DNA of 64,000 nt from Sisyra terminalis (taxonomy: Eukaryota > Arthropoda > Insecta > Neuroptera > Sisyridae). Location: contig OY292274.1 of NCBI GenBank assembly GCA_958496175.1, positions 29,303,482 through 29,367,481 of the forward strand. The letters are read 5' to 3'. Below, piece by piece: positions 49,301 through 61,900 of this stretch (positions are counted from its first letter, which is position 1; every line of letters starts with the position of its first letter). Position numbers and translations under genes: made by a program. The notes below the pieces were generated by a model. The model did not search any database and was not told where the DNA came from. It saw only the letters and a list, made by a program, of their open reading frames with translations.

Positions 49301-49380
49301 GCCTACTGGTGGCCGAGAGGTCCCTAGAGTCGCTATAGTCCTAAGTAGCTATAAAGCAACGGTAAATAATATTAAAAAAA
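49301..49380 (+). repeat. SINE copy E, internally deleted
   Basis: GCCTACTGGTGGCCGAGAGG joins directly to AGTCGCTATAGTCC and AAAGCAACGGTAAATAAT. The box B and body are deleted, leaving only the tRNA-like 5' end and the 3' hairpin tail. Confidence 0.7.
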
Positions 49381-49454
49381 CAACATTAAACATTTGCAAA
49401 AACCTTCTCACTAGGCTTTTGATATTATTGGGAACTGACCACTTTGGTCACGAC

Positions 49455-50483
49455 AAGGTATTGCCATACCAGACCAAAAGTTCAATACTGGTATTCGGTA
49501 TCTTAATACCGGAGAAACGGTTTTTAATACTAGTAGTAGGAATTTTAAAAAAAGAAAAAAAACGCAGGAGTTTCTTTCTTTCATTTTTCAGTTTAATTAG
49601 TAACAGTTAATATCAAAAAAATAATAATATATGTATTAAGAATCATAAAAATGAACACAAACAACAAACATCGTATGTGATTAAATCAAAAAAAAATAAA
49701 AATAATATTATTCAATCTATGGTACTATTAAAATTTTTTTGAATGTGGTATTTATAAACATTATGCTTCAATTGTACTATTATTAAGTCAATAATGCAAT
49801 TTTGTGCAAAAATTACCAATTGTCGAAAACGCTCTTTCAGTGTTGACGTTATAGTCGTCGGTACTGTTGGCAAGGCGCGATATACTTTGTCCAAGTATTT
49901 ACTTCTGAATTCCTCACCTTCAAATAAATTGAATACTCAGCGGATGGTTTTAGAAATAACTGATTTCTGAATTGTATTTTGGTTGTCGAACATTTTTTTA
50001 GTTTTCGCTAATTCTAATTTTTGTCAAGAGACAATTCTTTTTTACTCCTAACATAAATGTCAATAACGTCATTATCATCTTATTTATCTTATTCATCATT
50101 ATCGATAACTCTACCGAATTCTTCTCAATATAGATAGGTTTGTGCGTGAAAAATAAAGAAAATTTACTGTAACTGGACCAAATTCATTTTAATTTTTAAA
50201 ATCATCTTAATTATGTTAAGACCTTAAGATATTTTTAATTTCAACTTTGTATTCATACCCTAATTAATTTCAGCCGTTAGGGTGGCATAAAAACAAAAAC
50301 CTATACTATTTTGCTAAAATGACGATAAACTGGAAATAATTTTAAAAAAATCTAGTAAATACTGAGAAAAACGGTATATAAACTTGTGAACTGGTTTACA
50401 AAATTGACTGGTATTAGAAAATTGTACAAATGACTTAAACTACCGGTATTCGGTATTCCGGTGTACCGGTATTGTAATACCTA
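49455..50483. mobile_element. hAT-like transposon relic, ~1.03 kb
   Basis: The ends AAGGTATTGCCATACC (left) and TAGGTATTACAATACC (right, reversed) are inverted. Subterminal GGTATTCGGTAT and ACCGGTATTCGGTAT motifs lie on both sides. The flanks GTCACGAC (left) and GTCATTAT (right) may be a diverged 8 bp target duplication, the length typical of hAT. A minus-strand transposase remnant lies inside. Confidence 0.6.
49720..50155 (-). pseudogene. hAT transposase C-terminal (dimerisation domain) remnant
   Basis: Reading down from 50155: an acidic linker (DDNDVIDIYVRSKKELSLDK), a gap, then SKYLDKVYRALPTVPTT. After a frameshift comes TERAFSTIGNFCTKLHY, the hAT signature SER-FS-AG, then LNNSTIEA, the last helix. 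hAT transposases dimerise through this region. The catalytic core upstream is absent, and stops and at least one frameshift are present. Confidence 0.7.
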
Positions 50484-51101
50484 GTCATTATGTTTGGTAA
50501 CAAAAAAAAAGTATTAATTTTCGTCCGCTCTTTTATATTCAACTAAATCAACTAGTCAACTATAATTAAATTAAAAATCAAATTTAAGTTTTTTATTTGA
50601 AATGGAAATTATTTAATTCAGTCCTGTATAAAAAAAATAGAGTTGACCGTGGATTGTTTAAGTGGATTGATGGTAGTAAGTCACATGAAAATGAATAAAT
50701 AAGTTTTTCGCTATACTCAAGTCTGGTAGCAATTTTGTTTACGTAAAAAATTTGTTCGGAAAGAAAAAAAATTGTTTTCCTACTTTCAAAACTGACCTTT
50801 GTAATTCATGAAGCTTTTTTATATGAGAAAATTGTAAACAAAACGCTGTAAAACTCACCACATTACTGCTTGTATTTTTCATTATTATACCACATTTAAT
50901 TAAGTAAATGTCAAGCTTCAAAATTTTTTTCTGCGTAAATAACATTTTTCTGATCTGGATTTGATTAAATCTAGTGAAAAGTTTATTTTAAATATTTTAA
51001 AGGAAACAAAATAAAATAAAATTATAGCCCAAACTCAATGTAAACTTAGTTAGGAACTTCTAGTCATTACTTACACCAATACACTTAGCTCGTAAATAGT
51101 T
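50484..51101. other. AT-rich spacer, no gene seen
   Basis: Between the hAT relic and the satellite-bearing element. No motif recognised. Confidence 0.6.
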
Positions 51102-51109
51102 TTCAAAAG

Positions 51110-51272
51110 GGCTTATTCCTAATATCTCCGGCGCCACGATTTAAGAACGGATTATGGTAGAAGAAGCCTAAATAAATCGAAAATTAAGAATACCAATTTG
51201 CGAGTTTTCGCTTCGTTTTCCTAGAAAATAGGTTTTTAGTAGAAAAATTACAATGTTATTTCTTATGGGAAA
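51110..51272 (+). repeat. Left terminal inverted repeat
   Basis: Starts GGCTTATTCCTAATATCTCC, then GGCGCCACGATTTAAGAACG, and ends TTTCTTATGGGAAA. Its outermost 6 bases agree less with the right end than the rest does. Confidence 0.75.
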
Positions 51273-52479
51273 TCAATTTGTATAAATCCGCCAACGGCCT
51301 ACTTCAACGGATAACGATATTTTCAACGCAAAGGTTTTTGTTGCGGTCCTTATTTTAGGCATGTAGATTGAGTTAATTCCATATTTCATTTAAATTATTC
51401 GATCAAGAATCAAGGTACCTTGCAATCAATGTTACTAAGTAAAATGGGCAGCTGTTGTCACAACAATTTTACAGCAGGGATATTTTAGGAAATATTCAAC
51501 ATTTTATAATGGTCGAGTTTTAGCGAAAATAAAGTACAAATCGAATTTGAAAATTGATTTCAAAAGTCTAACAGGCATTTAATTTTAAAAATTGTAAAAC
51601 GACAGATATTGGAAATGTTTCATAAAATGTTTCTAAATTCATTTCCAATTTTTTTTTCGTAAGTTTCTACAATTAAATTTTTAAACTAATGTATATAAAA
51701 TTTAGGCTACCTTACCAATAAATGAAGCAGCCTATTGTCAAAAATTCACTCAATTTTGTCAAATCACAAATTATCACACTAAAAACACGACTGATGAGGT
51801 TGAACTATTTTACAAGAATGAAGAAAGACAAAATTTATTTAATAAAAATTAAAAGAATAGCCTACTAAAATTTAACAGTATAAGAAATTATATTTTCTTG
51901 GAACGGGTAACTCTGATCCATTCAGAACCACTTATGAAAATAACATTACCAAATTTAAGATCAGTTTTCCATAAAATGTCTCCCTACATTAGCATTTTAG
52001 TATTTTAATTTTAAATCGTTAATCCCTCTCAGGATATTATTTTTGACTATTTCCTCAAAATAAGTCTCACCGGGAAAGAATTATAGTAAACTTGAAATTC
52101 TTGTTCAAGTTAACTAAGACGAAATCATTTCAAGTATCAACAAATATATGCGTTTATAACTTTCATTTTTAATTCGCTAATCTCTCTCGGGATATTATTA
52201 AATCTTATTACCTATCACCTTCGAGCTATGAACATTATATGCACTGACCAGTAAAGGTTTTGCATTCTTTATTTATTAAACTATCCCAGATATTTTAATT
52301 GGATAATAAATAAAAATAAACAAATTATTTTAAGTAACACTTAATATACGCATCAATATTTTTCCACATTTTTAATTTGCCAATCTCTCACGGTTTAAAA
52401 TTTCATAAAATTAATTATTTAAATTAAGAAACACCTAAAATACGCATCTATACTTTTCTTCATATTAAATTCGCTAGTC

Positions 52480-54640
52480 GCTCTCACATTATTATTAGTT
52501 TCAATTACCAACTATATCTCTTAACGTTTTTCATTTGCTAATCTATCTCGGGTTATTACTTCCTACAATTTACAATGTACTGTAAGTTTAGCCTAGTCTA
52601 TGCTTCTATATCATTCTACGTTTGAAATTCGCTAATCTATCTCGGGTTATTACTTCTTAAAATTCACAAGGTACTGTAACTTAAGCCTGGTATACGCTTC
52701 TATATCTTTCTACGTTTTTAATTCGCTAATCTATCTCGGGTTATTATTTCTTAATATTTTCAATTTTCTGTAAGTTTAGCCCGGTGAACCCTTCTATATC
52801 TTTCTACGTTTTAAATTCGCTAATCTATCTTGGGTTATTATTTCTTAGAATCCAAAATTTACTGAAACTTTAGCCTAGTGTACGCCTCTATATCTTTCTA
52901 CGTTTTAAATTCGCTAATCTATCTCGGATTATTATTTCTTAAAATTTAAATTTACTGTAAGTTTAGCCTAGTGTACGCTTCTATATCTTTCTACGTTTTA
53001 AATTCGCTAATCTATCTCGAGTTATTATTTTGTAAAATTCACAATTTACTGTATCTTTAGCCTAGTGTACGCATCTATATCTTTCTACGTTTTAAATTCG
53101 CTAATCCATCTCGGGTTTTTATTGTGTAAAATTCACAATCTACACTAATTTTTGTCTGGTTTACGCTTCTATATCATTCTACGTTTTTAATTCGCTAATC
53201 TATCTTGGGTTATTATTTCTTATAATTCTCAATTTCCTGTAAGTTTAGCCTAGTGTACGCTTCTATATCTTTCTACGTTTTTAATTCGCTAATCTATCTT
53301 GGGTTATTATTTCTTATAATTCTCAATTTCCTGTAAGTTTAGCCTAGTGTACGCTTCTATATCTCTCTACGTTTTAAATTCGCTAATCTATCTCGAGTTA
53401 TTATTTTGTAAAATTCACAATTTACTGTAACTTTAGCCTAGTGTACGCTTCTATATCTTTCTACGTTTTAAATTCGCTAAACTATCTCGGGTTATTACTT
53501 CTTAAAATTCACAATCTACTTTAACTTAAGCCTGGTATAGGCTTCTATATCTTTCTACGTTTTAAATTCGCTAATCTATCTCGGATTGTTATTTCTTAAA
53601 ATTTAAATTTACTGTAAGTTTAGCCTAGTGTACGCTTCTATATCTTTCTACGTTTTAAATTCGCTAATCTATCTCGAGTTATTATTTTGTAAAATTCACA
53701 ATTTACTGTAACTTTAGCCTAGTGTACGCATCTATATTTTTCTACGTTTTAAATTCGCTAATCCATCTCGGGTTTTTATTGTGTAAAATTCACAATCTAC
53801 ACTAATTTTTGTCTGGTTTACGCTTCTATATCATTCTACGTTTTTAATTCGCTAATCTATCTCGAGTTATTATTTTGTAAAATTCACAATTTACTGTAAC
53901 TTTAGCCTAGTATACGCTTCTATATCTTTCTACGTTTTAAATTCGCTAAACTATCTCGGGTTATTACTTCTTAAAATTCACAATCTACTTTAACTTAAGC
54001 CTGGTATACGCTTCTATATATTTCTACGTTTTTAATTCGCTAATCTATCTCGGATTATTATTTCTTAAAATTTAAATTTACTGTAAGTTTAGCCTAGTGT
54101 ACGCTTCTATATCTTTCTACGTTTTAAATTCGCTAATCCATCTCGGGTTTTTATTGTGTAAATTTCCCAATCTACACTAATTTTTGTCTGGTTTACGCTT
54201 CTATATCATTCTACGTTTTTAATTCGCTAATCTATCTTGGGTTATTATTTCTTATAATTCTCAATTTCCTGTAAGTTTAGCCTAGTGTACGCTTCTATAT
54301 CTTTCTACGTTTTAAATTCGCTTATCTATCTCGGGTTATTATGTTGTAAAATTCACAATTTACTGAAACTTTAGCCTGGTGTACGCTTCTATATCTTTCA
54401 ACGTTTTTAAGTCGCTAATCTATCTCGGGTTATTATTTCTTATAATTTACAATTTACTGTAAGTTTAGCTTGGCGTACCCATGTATATCTTTCTACGTTT
54501 TTAATTCGTTAATCTATCTCGGGTTATTATTCCTTAAAATTCACAATTTACTGCAAGTTTAACCTGGTGTACGTATCTATATTTTTCTTCATTTTTAATT
54601 CGCTAGTCTCTCTCGTGTTATTATTTATTTTAGTCGTCCG
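52480..54640 (+). repeat. ~94 bp satellite, about 22 tandem copies
   Basis: The phrase ATTCGCTAATCTATCTCGGG recurs at about 52626, 52721, 52814, 52908, 53001, 53093, 53190, 53283, 53378, 53472, 53566, 53659, 53752, 53847, 53941, 54034, 54128, 54222, 54316, 54410, 54503 and 54597. Spacing is 92-97 bases. Each unit also has CTTCTATATCTTTCTACG and AGCCTAGTGTACG. Units fall into types that recur in partly fixed order. Units become irregular toward both edges (52171, 52372, 52468, 52533 on the left). Confidence 0.95.
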
Positions 54641-56459
54641 TCCTTATCGAACTATCAATACTACTAATCACTGTCTCACCTGTGAGTAGATTAACAATTT
54701 ATGTTTATAAGCGAGTGTCGTAGATACTCAATAAGGGTTTAATTTTCGTTGTTGGATCACTTATTTAAATTAGCATATTACTTTTTGTAACACCAAGTTT
54801 ACACATTTTTTTTTTATTATAAATTCGCTAAAGCCTCTCAGGATATTATTATTAGTAATCATCTGCTCTCTTTGAAGTACAATACTTCTTATTATCGTGT
54901 CCAAAAATATTATTGTGACAATTTTTCTTTACGTATGTTTTAGGCTTTCTTTAAATTACATTTGATAAAGTATTTGATTTCTTGGTTTCCAACACTTCTT
55001 CGAAATTATTTGTTGAATTTTAATTTGAAAAAGCCCTGATTTTTGATGAAAGAATCTTAAAAAATAGAAATATAATATTTAAATTTATATTCATTCATTT
55101 CCCAAACGTTAAACACAAACCAATATTTTCATTTAATTTCGAAACATACACTTCGCAATATCCTTGCACCAACTACATTTTATACAAATTTGGCAGTCAC
55201 ATTATATTTGAATAACTTCGAGAATTAGTTGAATTATTTTCTTTCAAATGGTACGGATGAATTTCAAATTTTTGTTCGTTTCTAGAAGAAAATTGTAAAT
55301 TAGGTAGAGTAAGAAATGTTTTCTATAAATTTACATCTTTTTGTAACTGATTCAACTTACGGGTTTAAAATTTATGAAGTCCACCAAATTTAATAGTTCA
55401 CATTAGCGTTTATTACGCAGTTCCCTCGATTTTTTTTCTTGTATTTGAAGTATTAAAACAGTCAACTTTAATGAAATGTTTTGGATAAAAACACGTTATT
55501 TTTGAATTTGAAAGTTTTACTTTGCCTTTACATTTACACAATATCACTCATGAAGTTCCATAAATGCAAATATAATTGATTTTTTTGTTGGTCACATATC
55601 CCACTACTGATGTTTTAATTTTCGATTCTTGTCGGTTTCAAAGAATTTTTCAAATTTTAATTGTTTGGAATATAAACATTGTGAAAATGGGTTTCATAAT
55701 GATCATTGACGTGAGTTTTCACCAGAAAATTGAGACGTAAGCCTGGCGAGACTTTTATACCAATTTTCAAGCATATGTTTTAAATACCGAATTAAACTGT
55801 AGATAGTTTTTACAGAATTTACAATTTTTCGCTTTTTACTTCTCGTTTTGAGTCTTTTTAGCCGTTTCAAAGTTCACAATAACTAAATCTCTCCAAGCAA
55901 AACATAACCTCCCTCCGTAATGCACATAAATTCAAATTTCATTGTTTCCGCAAATATTTTCATTGAGTGTGAAAATTTAAAGTAATACATTCAAACATAT
56001 TTCGGAAAATGAAGTCGCGGCAATAATAATACTACTATTTTTTGAATGATATTATTGATGAAACGATTGTTATAACGGGTTTTCAATCATTTTTATTTTG
56101 AGTCAATCCAAAGACTATAATTATAATAGAATTTTTTTTTCATTCATTGTAAAGTTTAAACAATGATGAAGGGGAAATGAAATTAACCTGCATACGTTTT
56201 TAACCAAAAATCACTAATGAAGTAGGCATTCTTATCTCTTATAATTTTCAAATTTTGTTAATTTTTTAAGATGTTTCCAGATGTTTTAATTGAATTAAAT
56301 ATGGTCGAAGTGATTTAGTTAAAGAGCATATTTCCTTGGCCTACTAGGATTGTTATATTTAAAGCCAGTTGTAGCCAATCACAGCGCTTTTCATGAACGC
56401 TTTTTATAATGTATAAATTACGCAAAGTTTCATCGATTGGTCAAACTCAAAATTATTTT

Positions 56460-56622
56460 TTTCCCATAAGAAATAACATTGTAATTTTTCTGCTAAAAAC
56501 TTATTTTCCAAGAAAACGAAGCGAAAACTCGCAAATTGGTATTCTTAATTTTCGATTTGTTTTTGCTTCTTCTATCATAATCCGTTCTTAAATCGCGGCG
56601 CCGGAGATATTAGGAACTCCCC
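56460..56622 (-). repeat. Right terminal inverted repeat
   Basis: Reverse complement of the left end. It begins TTTCCCATAAGAAATAAC and ends GGCGCCGGAGATATTAGG then AACTCCCC. The 60-codon plus frame at 56409-56591 is only this repeat read through. Confidence 0.75.
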
Positions 56623-56630
56623 TTCAAAAG

Positions 56631-58540
56631 TACCAAAACGTAACCGAATTAAGGAATTTGAATGGTCAAGCTAACTTGGAAAAATTATTATTCTCATCAT
56701 GTGATGAAAAATGCAATGCAATATAACTTTTTAATGTTTCTAAAAAAAATTTGAAAATAATATTCAAAGTTATATATTTAGTTTCAAAATATTGTAATAA
56801 TTTAAATACTCAGCCATAAAATTTCTTTACTTCGAACAAAACAAATATGTTTACTTTAAATCAAAAATCGATTTTTATAACGAAATCCTGCTTTTGTCTA
56901 TTACCAAAGAGTGTTACTTACCTGCCACTATAATCTTAAGCGATATCGATTATTTTGAATCGCTATTCTGATACTAAGACTTGGTAATAAGCCGTCAGGC
57001 CTTATGACCCGCACCTACAGTCTCTAGTCATATTAATAGACGCGCTTTAGGTCTTGTATAAAACCTGAAGTAAGAGCTATTTTACTTTGGGTCCATATTT
57101 TTGATTGGGTTTAATTTTCCTGTACAAATTTTATTTATTACGCTTATTACCAACTAGCGTGACCAAAAATCATATTTACTAAAAAATAAATTTTTACCAT
57201 CGAATTAAATATCTTCTTAATTATGGCGAGCTGAAGGGTTAAATATTTAATTGTAAGCCCGTTTCCTGATATTTAAGTTCCCATTCTGCACAGTATGCGC
57301 TGTCTATGTAGGATAATACCGTCTGCTGTATTTGTGGATGATGATTCCATACATGAATATTTTTTCTAAGGGCTATTTTTCTGTTGTGACCACCTCTTTA
57401 GCTACTTTTTTCTTAAGCAACTTCCATATATTTCAATGGGTTTCAAATCATGGCTATGTTCCTAAAGTAGAGTAATAAGGATAATAAACAAGATTTTACC
57501 CCTATCCAGAAAATATATTTTTTAAAATCAATTCCATTTTTTATATATTAAAAAGTAAACAATATTAACTATAATATAGTAGAATATATACATTTTGCAT
57601 AAAACCTTAAGTACGTCAAATAATATGGCAAGGGACTATACTTATATACCAAATCTTAATTAGGTGAACTTTCTTGTAACCATTTTTTTCATTTCTCTAA
57701 AAATGCAAGAAATTTTAAGCATTTAGAATCTAAAAAATATCATTAAAATTTGTATATGGGTAATATTTACTTTTAAAATCTATTTTTATAACAGACATCT
57801 CAAAGTACTTAAATATTTACGTTTTGGACTCATATTTGAGCTTGGATACATGTATTTAATTATCGTAATTATATGATTTATAAAATTTAAATTATATAAT
57901 TAGAATCATCGATAATTGAAATTTTAATTTGCAGAATTATCCTAATAGGCTTTTAACAATTTCATTTTGATATAAAAGACGATTATTAATTGGCAACTTG
58001 ATAGTTAGGGAAGTAATTGAACTGTGAATAATAGCAATACTTAATCATTGTATTGGTTCGCTAATGTTATGTATTCATGTCTTTCTTAATATCTTGAATA
58101 ATGTAAACTTAGAGTGTTTGAGAAACATAAAAACTCGAACAAATTTTAAGACTTTCAAAGAAAGTTTCTATCAAGTTAAGTTTTGTAATTGACAAGAATA
58201 TGAGTTAAAAAATCAATAATTCAAGGTAGATAAATGTGCGTACTCAAAGTTAGTAATGTGTACGTTAAGGTATTAGTGCTGCAGCCGCAACGAATTGGTG
58301 AAAACGGAGAAACGGTGGAATTGAAATATGGTGCCGATTATTTGGTACGTCAATAGTTTCATTTCTCACATTGGCTCTACATCGTTTGTTGCCGTTAATT
58401 GGTTCCAATCCAAAACGAAATTCAATGTCCAAAATCTAGAAGTCATAAAAACCACCTGTACATCATTCATTCATATGCACAATGACCTAATTTTGAAATG
58501 CTGCAAATTCACCGCTTACACTTGAAATATTCACTCTTGA
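56631..58540. other. No gene seen
   Basis: AT-rich to about 58200, then composition slowly rises toward the GC-rich island. A 65-codon plus frame at 58328-58525 shows no recognised domain. Confidence 0.55.
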
Positions 58541-58544
58541 AAGC

Positions 58545-58990
58545 AGCACGCGTATCTGGTGTGAGGGTGGTACAGCATGACGATGACGACGACGACAACA
58601 ACATTGGATGCTGTGAGAGATGGTAGTAGGTAGTATGGTGGGGTAAAAGGGGGCGAGATGGTATGGTGGAGAAATGGGTTGTTATCCCTCAGGTGTGAGG
58701 TGGGCTTGTGACTAGGTGGTGGTGGGTCGGTTTACAGAGAGTTTCTCTGAGTACACAATCCTATCCATACTCGCTGGTACCGTTCGATATATACATATAT
58801 GACGGAGAGTACGCATGCGTAAACTCAACGGACGCCGGCCCCCTGGCCCCCTGCTCCCCGCGTCCAAAGACGCCGCGACGACGCTCTCCGGACGCCAGAC
58901 CGACTCTTCGTTATGGAACACAACGACTGCCACACAAACTGGAGAATTCGGTTCTCTCACCTATCTGTACATGTTTCGCACCATAGCATA
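58545..58990 (+). promoter_or_regulatory. GC/CpG-rich island with TATA-like motif; candidate promoter
   Basis: Composition jumps from AT-rich to clearly GC-rich over about 440 bases and drops back sharply. The core (58835-58915) is packed with CpG (CGCGTCC, GACGCCGCGACGACG, CTCCGGACGCC). Upstream are GACGACGACGACAAC (58588) and G-rich GGGGTAAAAGGGGGCG. GATATATACATATATGA (58787) is TATA-like. It is followed by the perfect 12-base palindrome TACGCATGCGTA, a NRF1-like site. Open frames on both strands (58708-58986 and 58712-58960) reflect GC content. The direction is a guess; no splice donor was identified. Confidence 0.4.
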
Positions 58991-61900
58991 GCGTTTATTT
59001 CCGAATAAATTCACTACAAATGTGTGAATTTTAATATTTATAGTTTACTTGTGATTGAATTCGTTCAAAAATCCTCCGTAGCCGCACGTAGCACTACCTC
59101 TGCATTTCTGAACCTGTGGGAATCAACTATTTACAGTTAATCGTGACCGTGGCATAAAACAGTGATTGTAAAAAAATTGGCCCTCTGCCAAAATACTCGG
59201 TCTACCATTTGAGAATGACTTACTGACACATATATACTTATATTAAATAACATCTTACTTTAATTTTTCAATAAAAGATATCAACATCCAAAAAATATTG
59301 TGTACAAAACATTATGAAAACAATCATAAAATTTGAATTTTGAAAATACACATGGTTTAAAAAAAATCGAATAAAATCTACCAAATAATCAAATTTAATT
59401 CATTACATTTATTCATATACTTAATTACTATATGTGTGTGTATTTTTCTTTGTAAAAATCATAAAATTAATAATCAAAATAAAATAACGGTACTACTCAT
59501 TCATACGTAAAACTCAAAACTAAAAATACGTAAAACTATATCTATAACTTATAATCTTTTGCTCAAAATACATATTTTTAAATCATTTTGACTAACTTAT
59601 GATATCTTCGGTATTTGTGTGATTTAAACGGAACTATTTATCTTGACACGAGAAGAACTTTTCCTTGTGTCGTTGTTTGTGAACAAGAAAGAAGAAACGG
59701 TGTGAATCAGCTTCTGGTGGGTATATTTATAGTAAAACAACTATGTTAATAATTTATAGAGTGCACATAGAGTATAAACGTGGACGAATTTAGTTTAGCC
59801 GTCGCATTGCTTCACCTAAATGTATTGCACATTCTATTTACGTGATAATAAATGCACATGGGTTTTATTACAAATGTTTTCATCTCCAGTCAACGACTTA
59901 AATGCTGTTAAAAAGAACGATTGATTTATAACACGTATTTTTATATGTCTATAATTAGCCGTTGAACATTTATTTTTTCATCTTTCATTTCCAACAAACT
60001 TACGTAAATAAAAGTCTCGATAAAATATTGTTTTAATAAAGTACGAATTATGCAGTTTGATGAATGATGTTCGATTGGAGAAATTCTACAGATTTAACGA
60101 TATTTCTATAAGTTCTATAAGTTCTATTTGCAAAAAGCTTACATGATTTATCATAGTCATTACATTATTTGAAAAATAGATGAAAAAAAATAACTTTCTC
60201 ATCAATTGATGAATCCTTCATTTAATTTATCATATAACTATTTTCTGTCAAATCATGGTTTTTATTGCCAATATTTTATATCCAATTCGGCTCACGTTTT
60301 TGTTAGTAAAAATCTATTCAAAGTAAATGATGTTTCCAATTTATTTTTTTTTGTTTTTAAGCTTAAAATAATTAATCAATTGTTTGTCTGATTTTCTTTG
60401 GTATAACAGGAAAACAAGTATTATCTTTAAGCTTTAAAAATAAAGTTCAAGATGATATTAAATTTCAACTTGAAATCATTAGGATTTGCCGAAAAATAAA
60501 AATAAAATCAGAAATTAAGTTACAAGTATGAAAAATATCAGATTGACTTATAATATTCTCATTATTTTTCTTTGACTGTCATATAAAAATAGATTTGATG
60601 AAATGAAAAAATGGAAGTCAATAATTGAAATATTAAACGATTAAATATTTTCCATTTGTCAAGATCTTAATAAACGATAATGAGCTCAGTATCCATGGAA
60701 ACACAATTCAGTATAATTATTGATTCAAGTCGCAGATGGAAAATAAAAATAAATTACGAAAAAGAAAAAAAAATGATAATTTTTTTCCATTTTAATTGCA
60801 ATAACAATTAGCATTATTCGTCAAGAAAATAAAACGTTTTCATATAAATAGACAGACGCATAAATAATAAAAAAAATGATATCATAAAATTCAAACTTGT
60901 CAATTTTGATGTGATACGATATTCATCATACTATGAAAATAATTTATAAAGTATCATATTTCATTCAAACAAAGAGATATTGAAACTTCACCGTTAAAGT
61001 TGCTATTAAATTTTTAGCGGCCAATAATGTACGATATTATAAACGCACTTTATCGATAAAATACACACCATTATCTCGATTTTCTTTTTCATGTGACATT
61101 TTAAAAGAGCCACTTTTCACTTTAACTACTTATACTTTAAGAAATTGATTCGATATCGTTGAGTTAATCGCGTCTAAATTATAAAACTGGAAAATTATTG
61201 ACAATCATTTATTTTGGCCCTCGGCGTCACCAGACTATAAATGATTGCTTCATATTTTCCAAGAAGTAGCTTTTATTGCTTACAAAAATATTTACCGGTG
61301 ATAAATTAATCAAATAAAGATATTATGCAACCAATTTTTGTAATTTTTTTAAGTGCTTCATTATATTGTACCTTTAGAATATCATCAGAATATTATGTCG
61401 CACCACTAGAAGAGTGCATATCTCAAAGTTCCACATTTCGGGAAAATGGTGTTTGAAAAAAAATATCATTTTCAACCTCATATAATTAATAAATTGTTCA
61501 ATTGATATAAATATTTTATTTTTCAATTGCTATTAGAACATACTAGGAATGTAAATATGAAACTAGATTTTTTTATTTAAATTAACTCCCTCCAATAACT
61601 ATATAGTTTTACCATTTTTTTTGACAATTTGTGGATACTATCCCAAAAAAATTGTTCATCTTTTGAGCAAAACACGTCATCGAGTTATTTTTATAAATCT
61701 TCGTAAGATGTGGAGTGCTGCTCAGCACTATATCCTATTTTGATGTCCTGGCCGTTTTTTGCGCTAAAGTTTGGTTCAAATCTACTATTCCAGTTGTTGT
61801 TGTATTTGGCTATTATTCTCGATGTCTTTATCTTTTTCGTCTTCCATGATCCACGTCGATATCTTCATTTTTAATTTTTTAAACCTCCTGGAAATCCAAA

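Larger units (their letters stand above)
51110..56622. mobile_element. 5.5 kb element with inverted ends carrying a satellite array
   Basis: Near-identical inverted sequences lie at 51110-51272 and 56460-56622, about nine mismatches over roughly 150 aligned bases by eye. TTCAAAAG occurs immediately outside both (51102-51109 and 56623-56630), an 8 bp target duplication. The interior is AT-rich, without recognisable transposase, and contains a ~94 bp tandem array (52480-54640). Long inverted ends with 8-9 bp duplications are seen in Mutator-, P/Galileo- and foldback-type elements. The terminal bases fit none of these well enough to name one. Confidence 0.7.

Noticed and set aside
52480..54640. 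CRISPR-like array
   Set aside because: The whole ~94 bp unit is repeated with no unique spacers, so it is a eukaryotic satellite.
56409..56591. 60-codon plus frame
   Set aside because: It is the right terminal inverted repeat; the left arm carries the same sequence inverted without a conserved frame.
58708..58986. Overlapping frames of 92 and 82 codons on opposite strands
   Set aside because: Stop codons are rare here because of the high GC content; neither frame has domain, start or codon support.
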